From Treponema sp. (lineage in GTDB: Bacteria; Spirochaetota; Spirochaetia; Treponematales; Treponemataceae): 64,000 nt of DNA. The stretch spans positions 270,507 through 334,506 of the forward strand of contig JAEEIU010000012.1 in the NCBI GenBank assembly GCA_016281495.1. Reading direction: 5' to 3'. The notes below the pieces were generated by a model, which did not search any database, had not been told where the DNA came from, and worked only from the letters and a program-made list of their open reading frames with translations. The translations under genes and the position numbers were made by a program. Shown here piece by piece: positions 35,061-43,523 of this stretch (positions within the stretch are counted from its first letter, which is position 1; each line of letters begins with the position of its first letter).

Positions 35061-36977
35061 ATGGAACTATTTTTAAGCGAACCAAAAGTATATTTCTGCG
35101 TCGCGTCTTTCTTTATGGCTTTGGTAGTATTATGCTTTTCATGTTTCCGCTCATCATTTAAAAAATCAAACAAACTGTTCATTCTCTTTTTAATCAGCAT
35201 TATCATCGCAGATATAGCTGAGACAACAAGAACATTGTCATACCACTTTCCCTATGCTCCTGATTCAACCTACTTTTTCCCAAGATTCATACAGTCGCTG
35301 AACTTCATCACTTCAACTTTCATGCTTCTTACAGGCACGCTGTATGTGAACAGCCTTATAGAAAAACCAAACAAGTTCTCCAGGGCATTCGTGATCATCA
35401 ATGTCTCCCTCTTTATCGTCTATACAATATTCTGCATCTTGAACATAAAGCTCGGATGGATTGTAAGCTATGACCCAAACATACGCAAATATGACCTTGT
35501 GCGTGGGCCACTGTACAGTTATGTCGGTTATTCCGTCCCGGTATCCATGATTATCATGATAATTGTGGTTTTCATAAAGAACATAAACTATTATCCCAAG
35601 CAGACAAAGGTGACCATAGTCTGTGCCCTCTTTTCCTGCAGCATCTTTATGCTTCTCCAGCCATTTGTAGCAAAGTATGTTACGATTGTTCCGTTTGGAG
35701 TAACGGTAAGCATTTTTATATGGTATCTTGCCATAGAAAACGGCGACTATAAGAACCTTCAGAAAACAATTGGCAAACTCACTGTGGCACAACAGGAGGC
35801 CTTGGAGGCAAACAGGGCAAAGAACGCATTTCTTGCAAACATGTCCCACGAAATCCGCACGCCCCTTAATGTCATACTGGGACTGGGCGAGATGATTCAA
35901 AATTCCAACAGCCAAAAGGAAATCCATGATTATGCAACTGACATGTACGACTCTGGCAAAAACCTGCTTTCCGTAATCAACAATATCCTCGATTATTCCA
36001 AGCTTGAATTCGGCAAACTTGAGATAATTGAAGCTGAATATCACCTTTGGGATTTTTTGGAAAACATCAAGGCTGAGTTTTTACCTCTTGCAAAGGAAAA
36101 GAATCTGGATTTTGTCATAGAAGTTGATGAAAACCTGTCCGACTATCTTTACGGAGATTCCTATCATTTAACCCAGATCCTGCATAACCTCATATCAAAC
36201 TCCATCAAATACACATCAAAAGGATCTATAAACCTTTGCGTCAAGGGAACAGAGGACAACTCAAAAGCCCATCTGATTTTTGACGTTATAGATACCGGCG
36301 ACGGCATCAGGGACGAGGACCTGCCACAGCTTTTCCATGGCTTCCAGCATCTGGACAAAATACAAAGGAGCAGCATACAGGGAGGAACTGGCCTTGGACT
36401 TGCCATATGTCATAAGCTTATTTGTCTTTTGGGTGGTTCAATTGCATTCAAGACAAAAGAGAATGTCGGATCAAAATTCTCCGTTCATATTAATCAAAAA
36501 ATCATAGCTGAAGGTACCGTTAAAGACCGTAAAATCCATACCTTGAATCAGGCCGAGGAAATAGCGGAGCATTTAAGCGCCCCGAACTGCAATGTCCTTA
36601 TAGTGGACGACAACAGCATGAACCTTGTGGTTGCCAGTGGATTGCTCAAAAAGACGGAGGCAAAAATCCATACTTGCGAAAGCGGAAGAACCTGCCTCGA
36701 GTTGATGAAAAAAGAAAAGTATGACATAATATTCATGGACCATTTCATGCCAGATATGGATGGAGTTGAAACATACAAGCAATCCAAGGAAATGCCGGGC
36801 AACTTGAATCTTTCCACACCGGTTGTGATTCTTACGGCAAACTATTCTCCCAAACTGCATGAATATTATTCTGGTGAGGGATTTGCAGACTATATTTATA
36901 AACCCATAGACCGTGACAGGCTTTATGAGGTTTTCTTTCGCACAATACCAAAAGAGTTAATCATAAAGAATAATTAA
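35061..36977 (+). CDS. 7TM hybrid sensor histidine kinase with REC (kinase 4)
   Basis: 638 aa. 7TM region ending IWYLAIENGDY, H-box NMSHEIRTPLNVILG (His263), N-box ILHNLISNSIKYT, G1 DTGDGI, G2 GGTGLGLAI and REC Asp560 (FMDHFMPDMDG). Active-site motifs are intact. The coding region is more AT-rich and its sensor domain more divergent than kinases 1 and 3. A stand-alone HPt gene follows after 10 bp. Confidence 0.92.
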   Translation: MELFLSEPKVYFCVASFFMALVVLCFSCFRSSFKKSNKLFILFLISIIIADIAETTRTLSYHFPYAPDSTYFFPRFIQSLNFITSTFMLLTGTLYVNSLIEKPNKFSRAFVIINVSLFIVYTIFCILNIKLGWIVSYDPNIRKYDLVRGPLYSYVGYSVPVSMIIMIIVVFIKNINYYPKQTKVTIVCALFSCSIFMLLQPFVAKYVTIVPFGVTVSIFIWYLAIENGDYKNLQKTIGKLTVAQQEALEANRAKNAFLANMSHEIRTPLNVILGLGEMIQNSNSQKEIHDYATDMYDSGKNLLSVINNILDYSKLEFGKLEIIEAEYHLWDFLENIKAEFLPLAKEKNLDFVIEVDENLSDYLYGDSYHLTQILHNLISNSIKYTSKGSINLCVKGTEDNSKAHLIFDVIDTGDGIRDEDLPQLFHGFQHLDKIQRSSIQGGTGLGLAICHKLICLLGGSIAFKTKENVGSKFSVHINQKIIAEGTVKDRKIHTLNQAEEIAEHLSAPNCNVLIVDDNSMNLVVASGLLKKTEAKIHTCESGRTCLELMKKEKYDIIFMDHFMPDMDGVETYKQSKEMPGNLNLSTPVVILTANYSPKLHEYYSGEGFADYIYKPIDRDRLYEVFFRTIPKELIIKNN

Positions 36978-36987
36978 GGAGGGCCGT

Positions 36988-37350
36988 ATGCCAGATATCG
37001 AAATCAATCAAGAAAGTGCCTTAGTTTATTCAGGTGGAGATAAAGGTCTTTATCTTACCATACTTGACGTGTTCAGACAGGAAAAGGATGACAACAAGCA
37101 GAAGCTGAATGCATTTCTTCAGGCCGAAGACTGGAACAATTACGAGATTATCGTTCATGCCCTCAAGGGAAATGCCCTGATGGTGGGATGCACTGCTTTT
37201 TCGGAATTATCAAAATCCCTGGAATTTGCATGTAAGGATATCATGGCTGGAAACGAGGTTGAACAGAAGATTCAGTACGTAAAGACAACTCACCCTCAAT
37301 ACTTGGATTTCTATGATGCCCTTGCAGAAAAAACCAAAGGAATCTCCTGA
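36988..37350 (+). CDS. Stand-alone HPt phosphotransfer protein
   Basis: 120 aa, almost entirely one HPt domain, with the phospho-acceptor in VHALKGNALMVG (His57) and LCGGD/YSGGD-type similarity to the HPt tail of kinase 1. RBS AAGGAGGG. It probably serves as shared phosphotransfer partner for the REC domains of kinases 2-4. The terminal response regulator is not in the window. Its 3' end overlaps the next gene by 38 bases. Confidence 0.9.
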   Translation: MPDIEINQESALVYSGGDKGLYLTILDVFRQEKDDNKQKLNAFLQAEDWNNYEIIVHALKGNALMVGCTAFSELSKSLEFACKDIMAGNEVEQKIQYVKTTHPQYLDFYDALAEKTKGIS

Positions 37351-38143
37351 TCCATATTTTCTTAAAATTGACAGAATCCTCATTCAATACGGAAAAAGCA
37401 CACACCGCTCAGTAAGGCGCATGCTGCTTAACAGAAGCGTAATCTTGAATGGGGAAATCGTCACAAGCGCATCACAGCTGGTAGACACAAGGAATGACCG
37501 CCTTTTTATAAACGGAGAACAGGTCCCACTTACACCCCACATCTACCTGATGCTCAACAAAAAACAGGACACCGTATGCTCTACCGTCTCCGGCATGCTT
37601 CACACAAGCGTACTGGAGCAATTTCCCCCACAGATGCTGAATCCGCCCAATCTTCCTCCGCTGCATCTTGTAGGACGTTTGGATGCCGACACCGAGGGCC
37701 TTTTGCTTTTGACCACCGACGGACATTTCTCTCACTTTTTAACCGACCCGGAAAAACACATACCCAAGACCTATCTTGTCTACCTTAGGGATTATGTTCC
37801 GCCAGAGGAAAGGGAACGCTACATAAAGGAGTTTCAGCAGGGAGTCACAGTTCCACCCGCCACAAAAAGCCCCTCCTTTACGACAAAGCCTGCAGAGTTA
37901 GAGTGGATAGAAGACGACGGCAAATACTGCACGATAACAGGAGATGACTTTACCACATGCACGGTAACCATCACAGAGGGTAAATTCCATCAGGTAAAGC
38001 GAATGTTCCTTGCCATGGGAAACGAGGTCATTTTCTTAAAACGCATTGCTATGGGAAACCTTTATCTTGACGAAAACCTGCTGCCCGGACAATACCGCCC
38101 CTTGAGCGACCAGGAATTATCTGAATTACAGGGAATGGTTTAA
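37313..38143 (+). CDS. RsuA/RluB/RluE-family pseudouridine synthase
   Basis: 276 aa. N-terminal S4 RNA-binding domain (LIQYGKSTHRSVRRMLLNRSVILNGE) trimmed here to its motif LNRSVILNGE, then the catalytic GRLDADTEGLLLLTTDG (Asp nucleophile) and EGKFHQVKRMF. Family targets are rRNA uridines; the specific site is unknown. The start lies inside the HPt gene in another frame (ATG 37313 or 37316), so translation may be coupled to it. Confidence 0.9.
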   Translation: MMPLQKKPKESPDPYFLKIDRILIQYGKSTHRSVRRMLLNRSVILNGEIVTSASQLVDTRNDRLFINGEQVPLTPHIYLMLNKKQDTVCSTVSGMLHTSVLEQFPPQMLNPPNLPPLHLVGRLDADTEGLLLLTTDGHFSHFLTDPEKHIPKTYLVYLRDYVPPEERERYIKEFQQGVTVPPATKSPSFTTKPAELEWIEDDGKYCTITGDDFTTCTVTITEGKFHQVKRMFLAMGNEVIFLKRIAMGNLYLDENLLPGQYRPLSDQELSELQGMV

Positions 38144-38170
38144 AAAACAAAAGCGGCCGCTCAGGCCGCC
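38142..38170 (-). terminator. Terminator of the minus-strand small RNA candidate
   Basis: GCGGCC-TGAGC-GGCCGC followed by TTTTGTTTTTT on the minus strand. The U-run overlaps the end of the RsuA-type gene on the other strand. Confidence 0.8.
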
Positions 38171-38243
38171 TGTAATCCATCCGATAAACGGAGGAGAAAT
38201 GAATTGCCCCAATCAGGCAGGAGCCCGCCAAGCATTACTGCTT
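38143..38243 (-). ncRNA. Candidate ~100-nt small RNA with anti-Shine-Dalgarno segment
   Basis: A consensus promoter (TTGACA-17-TATATT) and a strong terminator enclose ~100 nt with no credible ORF. Reading 5'-3' it has a small hairpin AAGCA-GTAA-TGCTT, a second GGCGG-GCTC-CTGCC, an AUUUCUCCUCCGUUU stretch complementary to GGAGGAG Shine-Dalgarno sequences, and the terminator. It does not match the SRP RNA or tmRNA cores I know. Structure was judged by eye. A trans-acting translational repressor is a hypothesis. Confidence 0.55.
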
Positions 38244-38249
38244 AACTAT

Positions 38250-38278
38250 AATATACCACCACTTTTACATGCTGTCAA
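38250..38278 (-). promoter_or_regulatory. Promoter of the minus-strand small RNA candidate
   Basis: TTGACA (38273-38278), 17-bp spacer and TATATT (38250-38255) on the minus strand; expected start near 38243. Confidence 0.75.
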
Positions 38279-38312
38279 ATTTTTTTTTTATTTTTTCTTG
38301 AATTTTTTTTCA

Positions 38313-39020
38313 TCAAATATTCCCGATCATTTCCATTACAAGGCCTGCGCTTAAACCTGCGGCTGTCTTTTCGTTAAAGTCGTAGGTAGTCTCTCCCTTG
38401 TCGTCTGCCATGTCGCTCATGCAGCGGATGATTACAAAGGGTGTCTTGTTCAGATAACAGGCATGGGCTATTGCGGCCCCCTCCATTTCCACACATGCGG
38501 GATTGCAGTCTGACCTTATCTTTTCCTTTATGGCCCTGTCGCTTATGAACTGATCTCCGCTTGCAATCCGTCCGGCCACCATTTTATGCCCCTTGGAAAT
38601 TTCCATACTGTTGAATGAATCCTGGGCGGCCCTTACCATGTCTTTGTCTGCCGGGAAAACAGAAACATCCATCTGAGGGATTTCGGTAATCTTGTAGCCG
38701 AAACCTGTGGCATCCATGTCGTGATACAGAGCCTCTGTTGAAACCACAAAATCCAGCACGCCCAAACCGGATGCCATGGCCCCCGCAATGCCTGTGTTTA
38801 TGATGTGGCTTACCCCAAATTGAAGGATTAAACGCTGGGCACACAGGGCAGCATTCACTTTTCCCACACCGGACTGAACAACCACGACGTCGATTCCATT
38901 CAATTTACCCAGAAAGAACGTGAGCCCCCCCTGAATTTCCTCCTTTTTGTCCTGCATTTCGGCCTTTAGCTGTTCAATTTCCACCGACATTGCACCGATA
39001 ATACCTATTTTCTTTGTCAT
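38313..39020 (-). CDS. mtnN: 5'-methylthioadenosine/S-adenosylhomocysteine nucleosidase
   Basis: 235 aa from ATG 39020 (MTKKIGIIGAM) with GAGG upstream. Family features: IGIIGAMSVEIEQL, VVVVQSGVGKVNAAL, VEMEGAAIAHACYL (substrate Glu) and IIRCMSDMAD (catalytic Asp). It removes adenine from MTA, SAH and 5'-deoxyadenosine in methyl-cycle salvage. Divergent from the small RNA candidate at 39112. Confidence 0.95.
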   Translation of the reverse strand: MTKKIGIIGAMSVEIEQLKAEMQDKKEEIQGGLTFFLGKLNGIDVVVVQSGVGKVNAALCAQRLILQFGVSHIINTGIAGAMASGLGVLDFVVSTEALYHDMDATGFGYKITEIPQMDVSVFPADKDMVRAAQDSFNSMEISKGHKMVAGRIASGDQFISDRAIKEKIRSDCNPACVEMEGAAIAHACYLNKTPFVIIRCMSDMADDKGETTYDFNEKTAAGLSAGLVMEMIGNI

Positions 39021-39076
39021 ATTTTGCACCTCTTTTCAAAAAACCGCAAGATTTTCAAATATTTTCATCAAAATGC

Positions 39077-39105
39077 TTGACTTTTTTTTTCATAGTAACT
39101 ATACT
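39077..39105 (+). promoter_or_regulatory. Promoter of the plus-strand small RNA candidate
   Basis: TTGACT (39077-39082), a 17-bp T-rich spacer and TATACT (39100-39105); expected start near 39112. Confidence 0.7.
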
Positions 39106-39111
39106 GCCATC

Positions 39112-39176
39112 AACAAGAAAAATCCTCCCATAACGAACCGTATTTCTCCCTCCTTAAGAGCGGTTCGTTTTTTTTG
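39112..39176 (+). ncRNA. Candidate ~65-nt small RNA with two CU-rich anti-Shine-Dalgarno sites
   Basis: Runs from a sigma-70-type promoter to a terminator in only ~65 nt. The unpaired 5' part contains AAUCCUCCCAUAA and the 20-nt terminator loop contains UUUCUCCCUCCUUAAG; both complement AGGAGG/AAGGAGG. This resembles Gram-positive C-rich-loop regulatory RNAs in design. An alternative is a leader attenuator for the YugP-type gene at 39320, since the terminator lies on its strand 145 bp upstream. Confidence 0.5.
39132..39175 (+). terminator. Intrinsic terminator
   Basis: Perfect 9-bp stem AACGAACCG/CGGTTCGTT with a 20-base CU-rich loop, followed by eight T. Confidence 0.85.
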
Positions 39177-39319
39177 TCCATTTGAAAATTCTTCTTGAAT
39201 TCCAGTCATTTTCGATATATTCTATAATATATGGCATTTATTGTGTAACTTGAAAATTTCAAAAAGATAATCGAATTTTAACAGACTTTTGAATTTGTCT
39301 CAATAGAGGAGGTTGTACT

Positions 39320-40057
39320 GTGAATTTTTTAAGTGCAATTGGCTTAGATTGGTATTATTTGGTGTTGGTTGTTCCCCCACTGATTCTTAGTCTTATTGCG
39401 TCTTCAATGGTCAAAAGCCGTTTTGCAGAATACGACAAGGTCCCCAGTAAAAAGGGCATTTCCGGTGCTCAGGCCGCCAAAATCCTGATGCAGGAAAATG
39501 ACATCAGTGACGTCCAGATTAACAGGATAAGCGGTTCCCTTACCGACAACTACAGCTCCACAGACAAAACCCTCAACCTGAGTGATTCAACATATTCAAG
39601 CACTTCAATCGCGGCAATTGGTGTTGCGGCCCATGAGACGGGGCATGCGATTCAGGATAAAAAAAGCTACGGTCCACTGGGGCTCCGGCATACACTTTAT
39701 CCGGTGGCAAACATAGGCTCACGCTTTGGTCCTACCATGGCAATCCTTGGAATCATCTTTGGGGCTTCTACTCAAAACGCACAGCTTTATTCAATCTGTT
39801 CCATAATCTCAAAGGTTGGAATCGTTCTGTTTATAGCTGCAACATTGTTTTATATTGTTACGCTTCCGGTTGAATTTGATGCCTCACGTCGGGCTCTTGC
39901 CATTCTGCGGGATACGGGCACTCTTGATGAAGAGGAACTTAAAGGTGTTAAAAAAGTCCTATGGGCGGCGGCAATGACCTATGTTGCTTCGGCTCTTATG
40001 GCCATAGGATCGCTGGTCCGACTGCTTTTGATTTCAAAGGGAAACAGAAGAAGATAA
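39320..40057 (+). CDS. YugP-family zinc metallopeptidase, membrane bound
   Basis: 245 aa, GTG start behind GAGGAGG. An N-terminal TM helix, a zinc motif VAAHETGHAIQ (HExxH type), and two or three TM helices after it; VEFDASRRALAIL with the downstream Glu/Asp is also characteristic of YugP. Integral membrane protease of unknown substrate. It may share a transcript with the MCP gene, 27 bp downstream. Confidence 0.9.
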   Translation: MNFLSAIGLDWYYLVLVVPPLILSLIASSMVKSRFAEYDKVPSKKGISGAQAAKILMQENDISDVQINRISGSLTDNYSSTDKTLNLSDSTYSSTSIAAIGVAAHETGHAIQDKKSYGPLGLRHTLYPVANIGSRFGPTMAILGIIFGASTQNAQLYSICSIISKVGIVLFIAATLFYIVTLPVEFDASRRALAILRDTGTLDEEELKGVKKVLWAAAMTYVASALMAIGSLVRLLLISKGNRRR

Positions 40058-40084
40058 AAGCTATTTGAATATAAGGGGTTCATT

Positions 40085-42157
40085 ATGGAAAACCAGAAAT
40101 CTAACAAGCGCAAGATTTTTATGATTGTTTTTATTGTGGCGGCTTTGTGTTCACTTTTGGTTGCCGTCATTTTGGGTGGAAGGATTGGATTCCGCAGGAC
40201 CGCAGATGAAAAGCTTACACATGCGGCACAGTTAAAGACTCTTGAATTCCAGTCCAGTCTTACAGGTGAACTCACATTGGTACGTCAGATGATCCGTTCA
40301 CCGTCCATTGCAGATTATCTTGAAAATCCCGATGACCCGCTCATAACGGAAATGGCCATGAAGGAATTCGGCGCATACCAGAACTCATTCATCAGCAATT
40401 CCCTGTTCTGGGTTTCGGACAAGGACCTTATGTTCTGGTCAGACATGCAGCCCGCATATAAGGTGGACCCCGAAGACCCCGACAACTACTGGTACAAGAT
40501 GACCATGTACGAGACAGAGGAATACAACTTTAACATCAACTACAACCCCGACCTGAACGTAACCATGCTTTGGGTAAACGCCGTCGTGCGCAACAGCTCA
40601 GGAACCCCGGTAGGTATTGCAGGAACAGGCATTCCGCTTACGGACTTTATTGCAGGCATGTACAACGGCTTGGATGAATCAATCGAAATGTACATGTTCA
40701 ACGATGACCTTGGAATCACCGGAGCAAAAGACCAGTCCATTCTTGCCCAGAACCTTCTTGTCACCGACAAAATGCCGGAATTGAAAAACACAGACCCAAA
40801 AGCAAAAAAGATTCAACTGTACCACGGAACAAGAAACGAATTTGCCCTTGCACCGATGGATCTTGTAAACTGGCATCTTGCCATGGGAATTGAATTCGGC
40901 GTAAAGGAATTCTTTACCAATGCCATTACTCCATTTTTCATCTGGCTCGTAGTCATATTCATCGTACTTGCGGTTTTCATTGTATCCAGTTTGATTGCAA
41001 ACATCTCCACGTTAAAGAATGCGGTAGACAACCTTTCTTCTGGAAACGCAGATTTGACTCAGAGGGTCGAACTTAAAAATTCAACTTTCAGGATCATTGA
41101 TTCACTTGGCCAAAGCGTAAACGTATTCATCAAGAAACTTCAGGACATCATGGTTAACGTAAAGGCTTCCAACAGCCAGCTTGTCATGACGGGAAACAAA
41201 CTCAAGGGCGGCACAAGCGATACGTCCACATCTATCACAGAGATTATTTCCACGATTCAAAGCATGAGCTCCAACATCAATGCCCAGGTTGCATCTGTAG
41301 AAGAAACTGCCGGAGCCGTAAACGAAATATCTTCAAACATCGCTTCCCTTGACAAGATGATCGGCCAGCAGACAGAAAGCGTAACAATGGCCTCCGATGC
41401 CATAGGAGAAATGATAAGCAACATCGACAACGTAAACAAATCCGTGGAAAACCTTACGACTTCATTTAACGAACTGCAGGAAAAAACCGTAAAGGGTGTT
41501 GCAAAGCAGGAAGAAGTCAACAACATGATAAAGGACATCCAGGGCCAGTCACAGTCATTGGGAGAGGCAAACCAGGTCATCTCCTCCATAGCTGAACAAA
41601 CCAACCTTCTTGCCATGAACGCCGCAATCGAAGCCGCACACGCAGGAGAAGCAGGTAAAGGCTTTAGCGTTGTTGCCGATGAAATCCGCAAGCTGTCCGA
41701 AAACTCTTCCACTCAGTCCAAGACAATCGGTGAACAGCTCAAGAACATTCAGGATTCATTCTCTCAGATTGTAATGTTGTCCCAGGATTCCCAGAGTGTA
41801 TTGAACGGTGTTTCCAGCGACATCAGCAATACATATTCCCATATTCAGGAAATACACAAGGCCATGCAGGAACAGCAGGCAGGCTCATTCCAGATAAATC
41901 ATGCACTCAAGGCCCTGAACAACAGCTCTGACGAGGTACGCTCATCCTCAATGGAAATGCAAAAGGGAAACAAATCCATCCTCAAGGAAATACAGGAACT
42001 TGAAAACGAGACGACACGCATGAAAGACGGCATGGAACAGATGCTCATCGGTGCGAAAAAGATTAACGACACAGGCTCTTCCCTTTCCAGCCTGTCCAAT
42101 GATATGGAGAACGCAATTTCTTCTATCAGTTCACAGCTGGATCAGTTCAAGGGTTAA
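40085..42157 (+). CDS. Methyl-accepting chemotaxis protein with Cache-type sensor
   Basis: 690 aa. TM1 (~10-30), a periplasmic region to ~275 with dCache-like features ([30 protein letters not shown]), TM2 (~280-305), HAMP and a long coiled-coil signalling domain with the tip [20 protein letters not shown]. No C-terminal CheR-binding pentapeptide is evident. It signals to CheA/CheW, which are not in the window. Confidence 0.95.
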   Translation: MENQKSNKRKIFMIVFIVAALCSLLVAVILGGRIGFRRTADEKLTHAAQLKTLEFQSSLTGELTLVRQMIRSPSIADYLENPDDPLITEMAMKEFGAYQNSFISNSLFWVSDKDLMFWSDMQPAYKVDPEDPDNYWYKMTMYETEEYNFNINYNPDLNVTMLWVNAVVRNSSGTPVGIAGTGIPLTDFIAGMYNGLDESIEMYMFNDDLGITGAKDQSILAQNLLVTDKMPELKNTDPKAKKIQLYHGTRNEFALAPMDLVNWHLAMGIEFGVKEFFTNAITPFFIWLVVIFIVLAVFIVSSLIANISTLKNAVDNLSSGNADLTQRVELKNSTFRIIDSLGQSVNVFIKKLQDIMVNVKASNSQLVMTGNKLKGGTSDTSTSITEIISTIQSMSSNINAQVASVEETAGAVNEISSNIASLDKMIGQQTESVTMASDAIGEMISNIDNVNKSVENLTTSFNELQEKTVKGVAKQEEVNNMIKDIQGQSQSLGEANQVISSIAEQTNLLAMNAAIEAAHAGEAGKGFSVVADEIRKLSENSSTQSKTIGEQLKNIQDSFSQIVMLSQDSQSVLNGVSSDISNTYSHIQEIHKAMQEQQAGSFQINHALKALNNSSDEVRSSSMEMQKGNKSILKEIQELENETTRMKDGMEQMLIGAKKINDTGSSLSSLSNDMENAISSISSQLDQFKG

Positions 42158-42174
42158 TGTAAAGGAGTTCGATT

Positions 42175-42816
42175 TTGGCATATTTCCCGTTATTTGTGAA
42201 TCTAAGGTCCAAGGAAGTTCTGGTTCTGGGTGGTGGTGAAACGGCCCTGCAGGAAGCATCTCGCTTTGTGGCATTTGAAGCCGTGGTCACCGTCCTGACC
42301 GAAAAACCCGATCAAAACCTCCTGCTACTGAAAAATGCCTATCCAAAAAACATACGGCTTGTTTCCAAAAAGCTTAACCTGGATACCGTCATTCATCTGG
42401 ACTGCAAGCCTCTTCTTGTAATATGCACGGTAAACGACAACGTATTCAACAACGAGGTATACAAGTATTATTCTGTTCGCAATGTCCTGGTAGAAGATTT
42501 TTCCAATTCCTCACGATGCGACTTTATCTTCCCTGCCATCGTTAAAAAAGGAGATGTTGTCTGCGGCATATCTTCCAGCGGGAAAAGCCCTCATGTCTCG
42601 CAGTTCATCAAATCCCTTTTGGAAAGCTCTCTCCCGGAAAACATCAGCGACATCAACGAGCACATGAACGAAATCAGGCGTACGGTAAAACAGTCCATCT
42701 CCGACCCCACAAAACGTTCAGCGGCAATGCAGGCTATCTTTACACGATTACTGGAAGACGACAATCAAACACCAGATTATGAAATAGACGGAATCATCGC
42801 GGAGGCAGAATTATGA
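42175..42816 (+). CDS. Precorrin-2 dehydrogenase/sirohydrochlorin ferrochelatase-like (CysG N-terminal/Met8 type)
   Basis: 213 aa, TTG start with AAGGAG upstream. YFPLFVNLRSKEVLVLGGGETALQEA is the NAD-binding Rossmann start of siroheme synthases (here quoted in two parts: YFPLFVNLRSKEVLVLGG and GETALQEA). FPAIVKKGDVVCGISSSGKSP is the family's conserved middle segment (core ISSSGKSP). NAD-dependent oxidation of precorrin-2 and iron insertion are expected. No uroporphyrinogen methyltransferase domain is attached. Overlaps the following lipoprotein gene by 4 bases. Confidence 0.88.
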   Translation: MAYFPLFVNLRSKEVLVLGGGETALQEASRFVAFEAVVTVLTEKPDQNLLLLKNAYPKNIRLVSKKLNLDTVIHLDCKPLLVICTVNDNVFNNEVYKYYSVRNVLVEDFSNSSRCDFIFPAIVKKGDVVCGISSSGKSPHVSQFIKSLLESSLPENISDINEHMNEIRRTVKQSISDPTKRSAAMQAIFTRLLEDDNQTPDYEIDGIIAEAEL

Positions 42817-43523
42817 AAAAAATCATTTGGACAACCATCACACTTGCACTTGTACTGGCATTCACATCATGTCAGAGTACAAAAAAATCAAGCAAATATC
42901 AGATCAAGACATTAAAGGAAAACAAAGACAGAATCGTTGTAGAAATGGAATATCCCGAATTCTATGCCTACCCCGAAATCAACCGCGTGGTGGGAGCCTA
43001 CATCACTTCTGATTATGAAAAGACCCTGGCAAACATGAAAGAAAACCACGAGACCATAGACTGGGATGATGATTTCTTTTCTGAAAACATGCATAGTGAA
43101 TACAACATTAGCTGCCCCGAAATGATCATCACCGAGTCAAACATTTCATTCATTATTGACCGATACGTCTATTTTGCGGGTGCGGCCCATGGTGGATCAG
43201 AGTACGTCACTTTTAACTACGACATAGTTTCCCAGAGCTTTAAGGACATTACCGACATTCCTTGGGTTGGTGATCTGGAAAAGCTTTCGGCCTACTGCAC
43301 TTGGGCTTTGAAAGAAGATCTTTATGATGACGGCCTGTACGAAGACGAATGGCTGGAACAAGGTGCATCAGCTACTCCAGAAAACTATTCGGCCTTTACC
43401 TATGACGGAACGACACTTACGGTTTATTACCAGCAGTATCAGGTTGCCCCCTATGCGGCAGGAATCCCCTGTGTGGAGTTTACCGAAAAAGAATACAGGG
43501 CTTTCTTTGACAAGCAAAAGTAA
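42813..43523 (+). CDS. DUF3298/DUF4163-type lipoprotein
   Basis: 236 aa with a signal peptide and lipobox (LAFTSC). The C-terminal half has AAHGGSEYVTFNYD and TYDGTTLTVYYQQYQVAPYA, typical of DUF3298 (RsiV-like) extracytoplasmic domains. RsiV binds lysozyme in Bacillus; a similar role here is not supported beyond family membership. Stop abuts the helicase start. Confidence 0.85.
   Translation: MKKIIWTTITLALVLAFTSCQSTKKSSKYQIKTLKENKDRIVVEMEYPEFYAYPEINRVVGAYITSDYEKTLANMKENHETIDWDDDFFSENMHSEYNISCPEMIITESNISFIIDRYVYFAGAAHGGSEYVTFNYDIVSQSFKDITDIPWVGDLEKLSAYCTWALKEDLYDDGLYEDEWLEQGASATPENYSAFTYDGTTLTVYYQQYQVAPYAAGIPCVEFTEKEYRAFFDKQK

Noticed and set aside
30087-36860. Numerous minus-strand ORFs within the kinase array
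   Set aside because: They recur at equivalent positions in each paralogue because the sense strand is conserved; they are antisense shadows.
38049-38231. 60-aa minus-strand ORF over the small RNA candidate
   Set aside because: It runs through the terminator stem and into the opposite-strand gene, with no RBS at its start.
38143-38243. 4.5S SRP RNA or tmRNA
   Set aside because: The conserved GGAA-tetraloop core of SRP RNA and the tRNA-like ends of tmRNA were not found on either strand.
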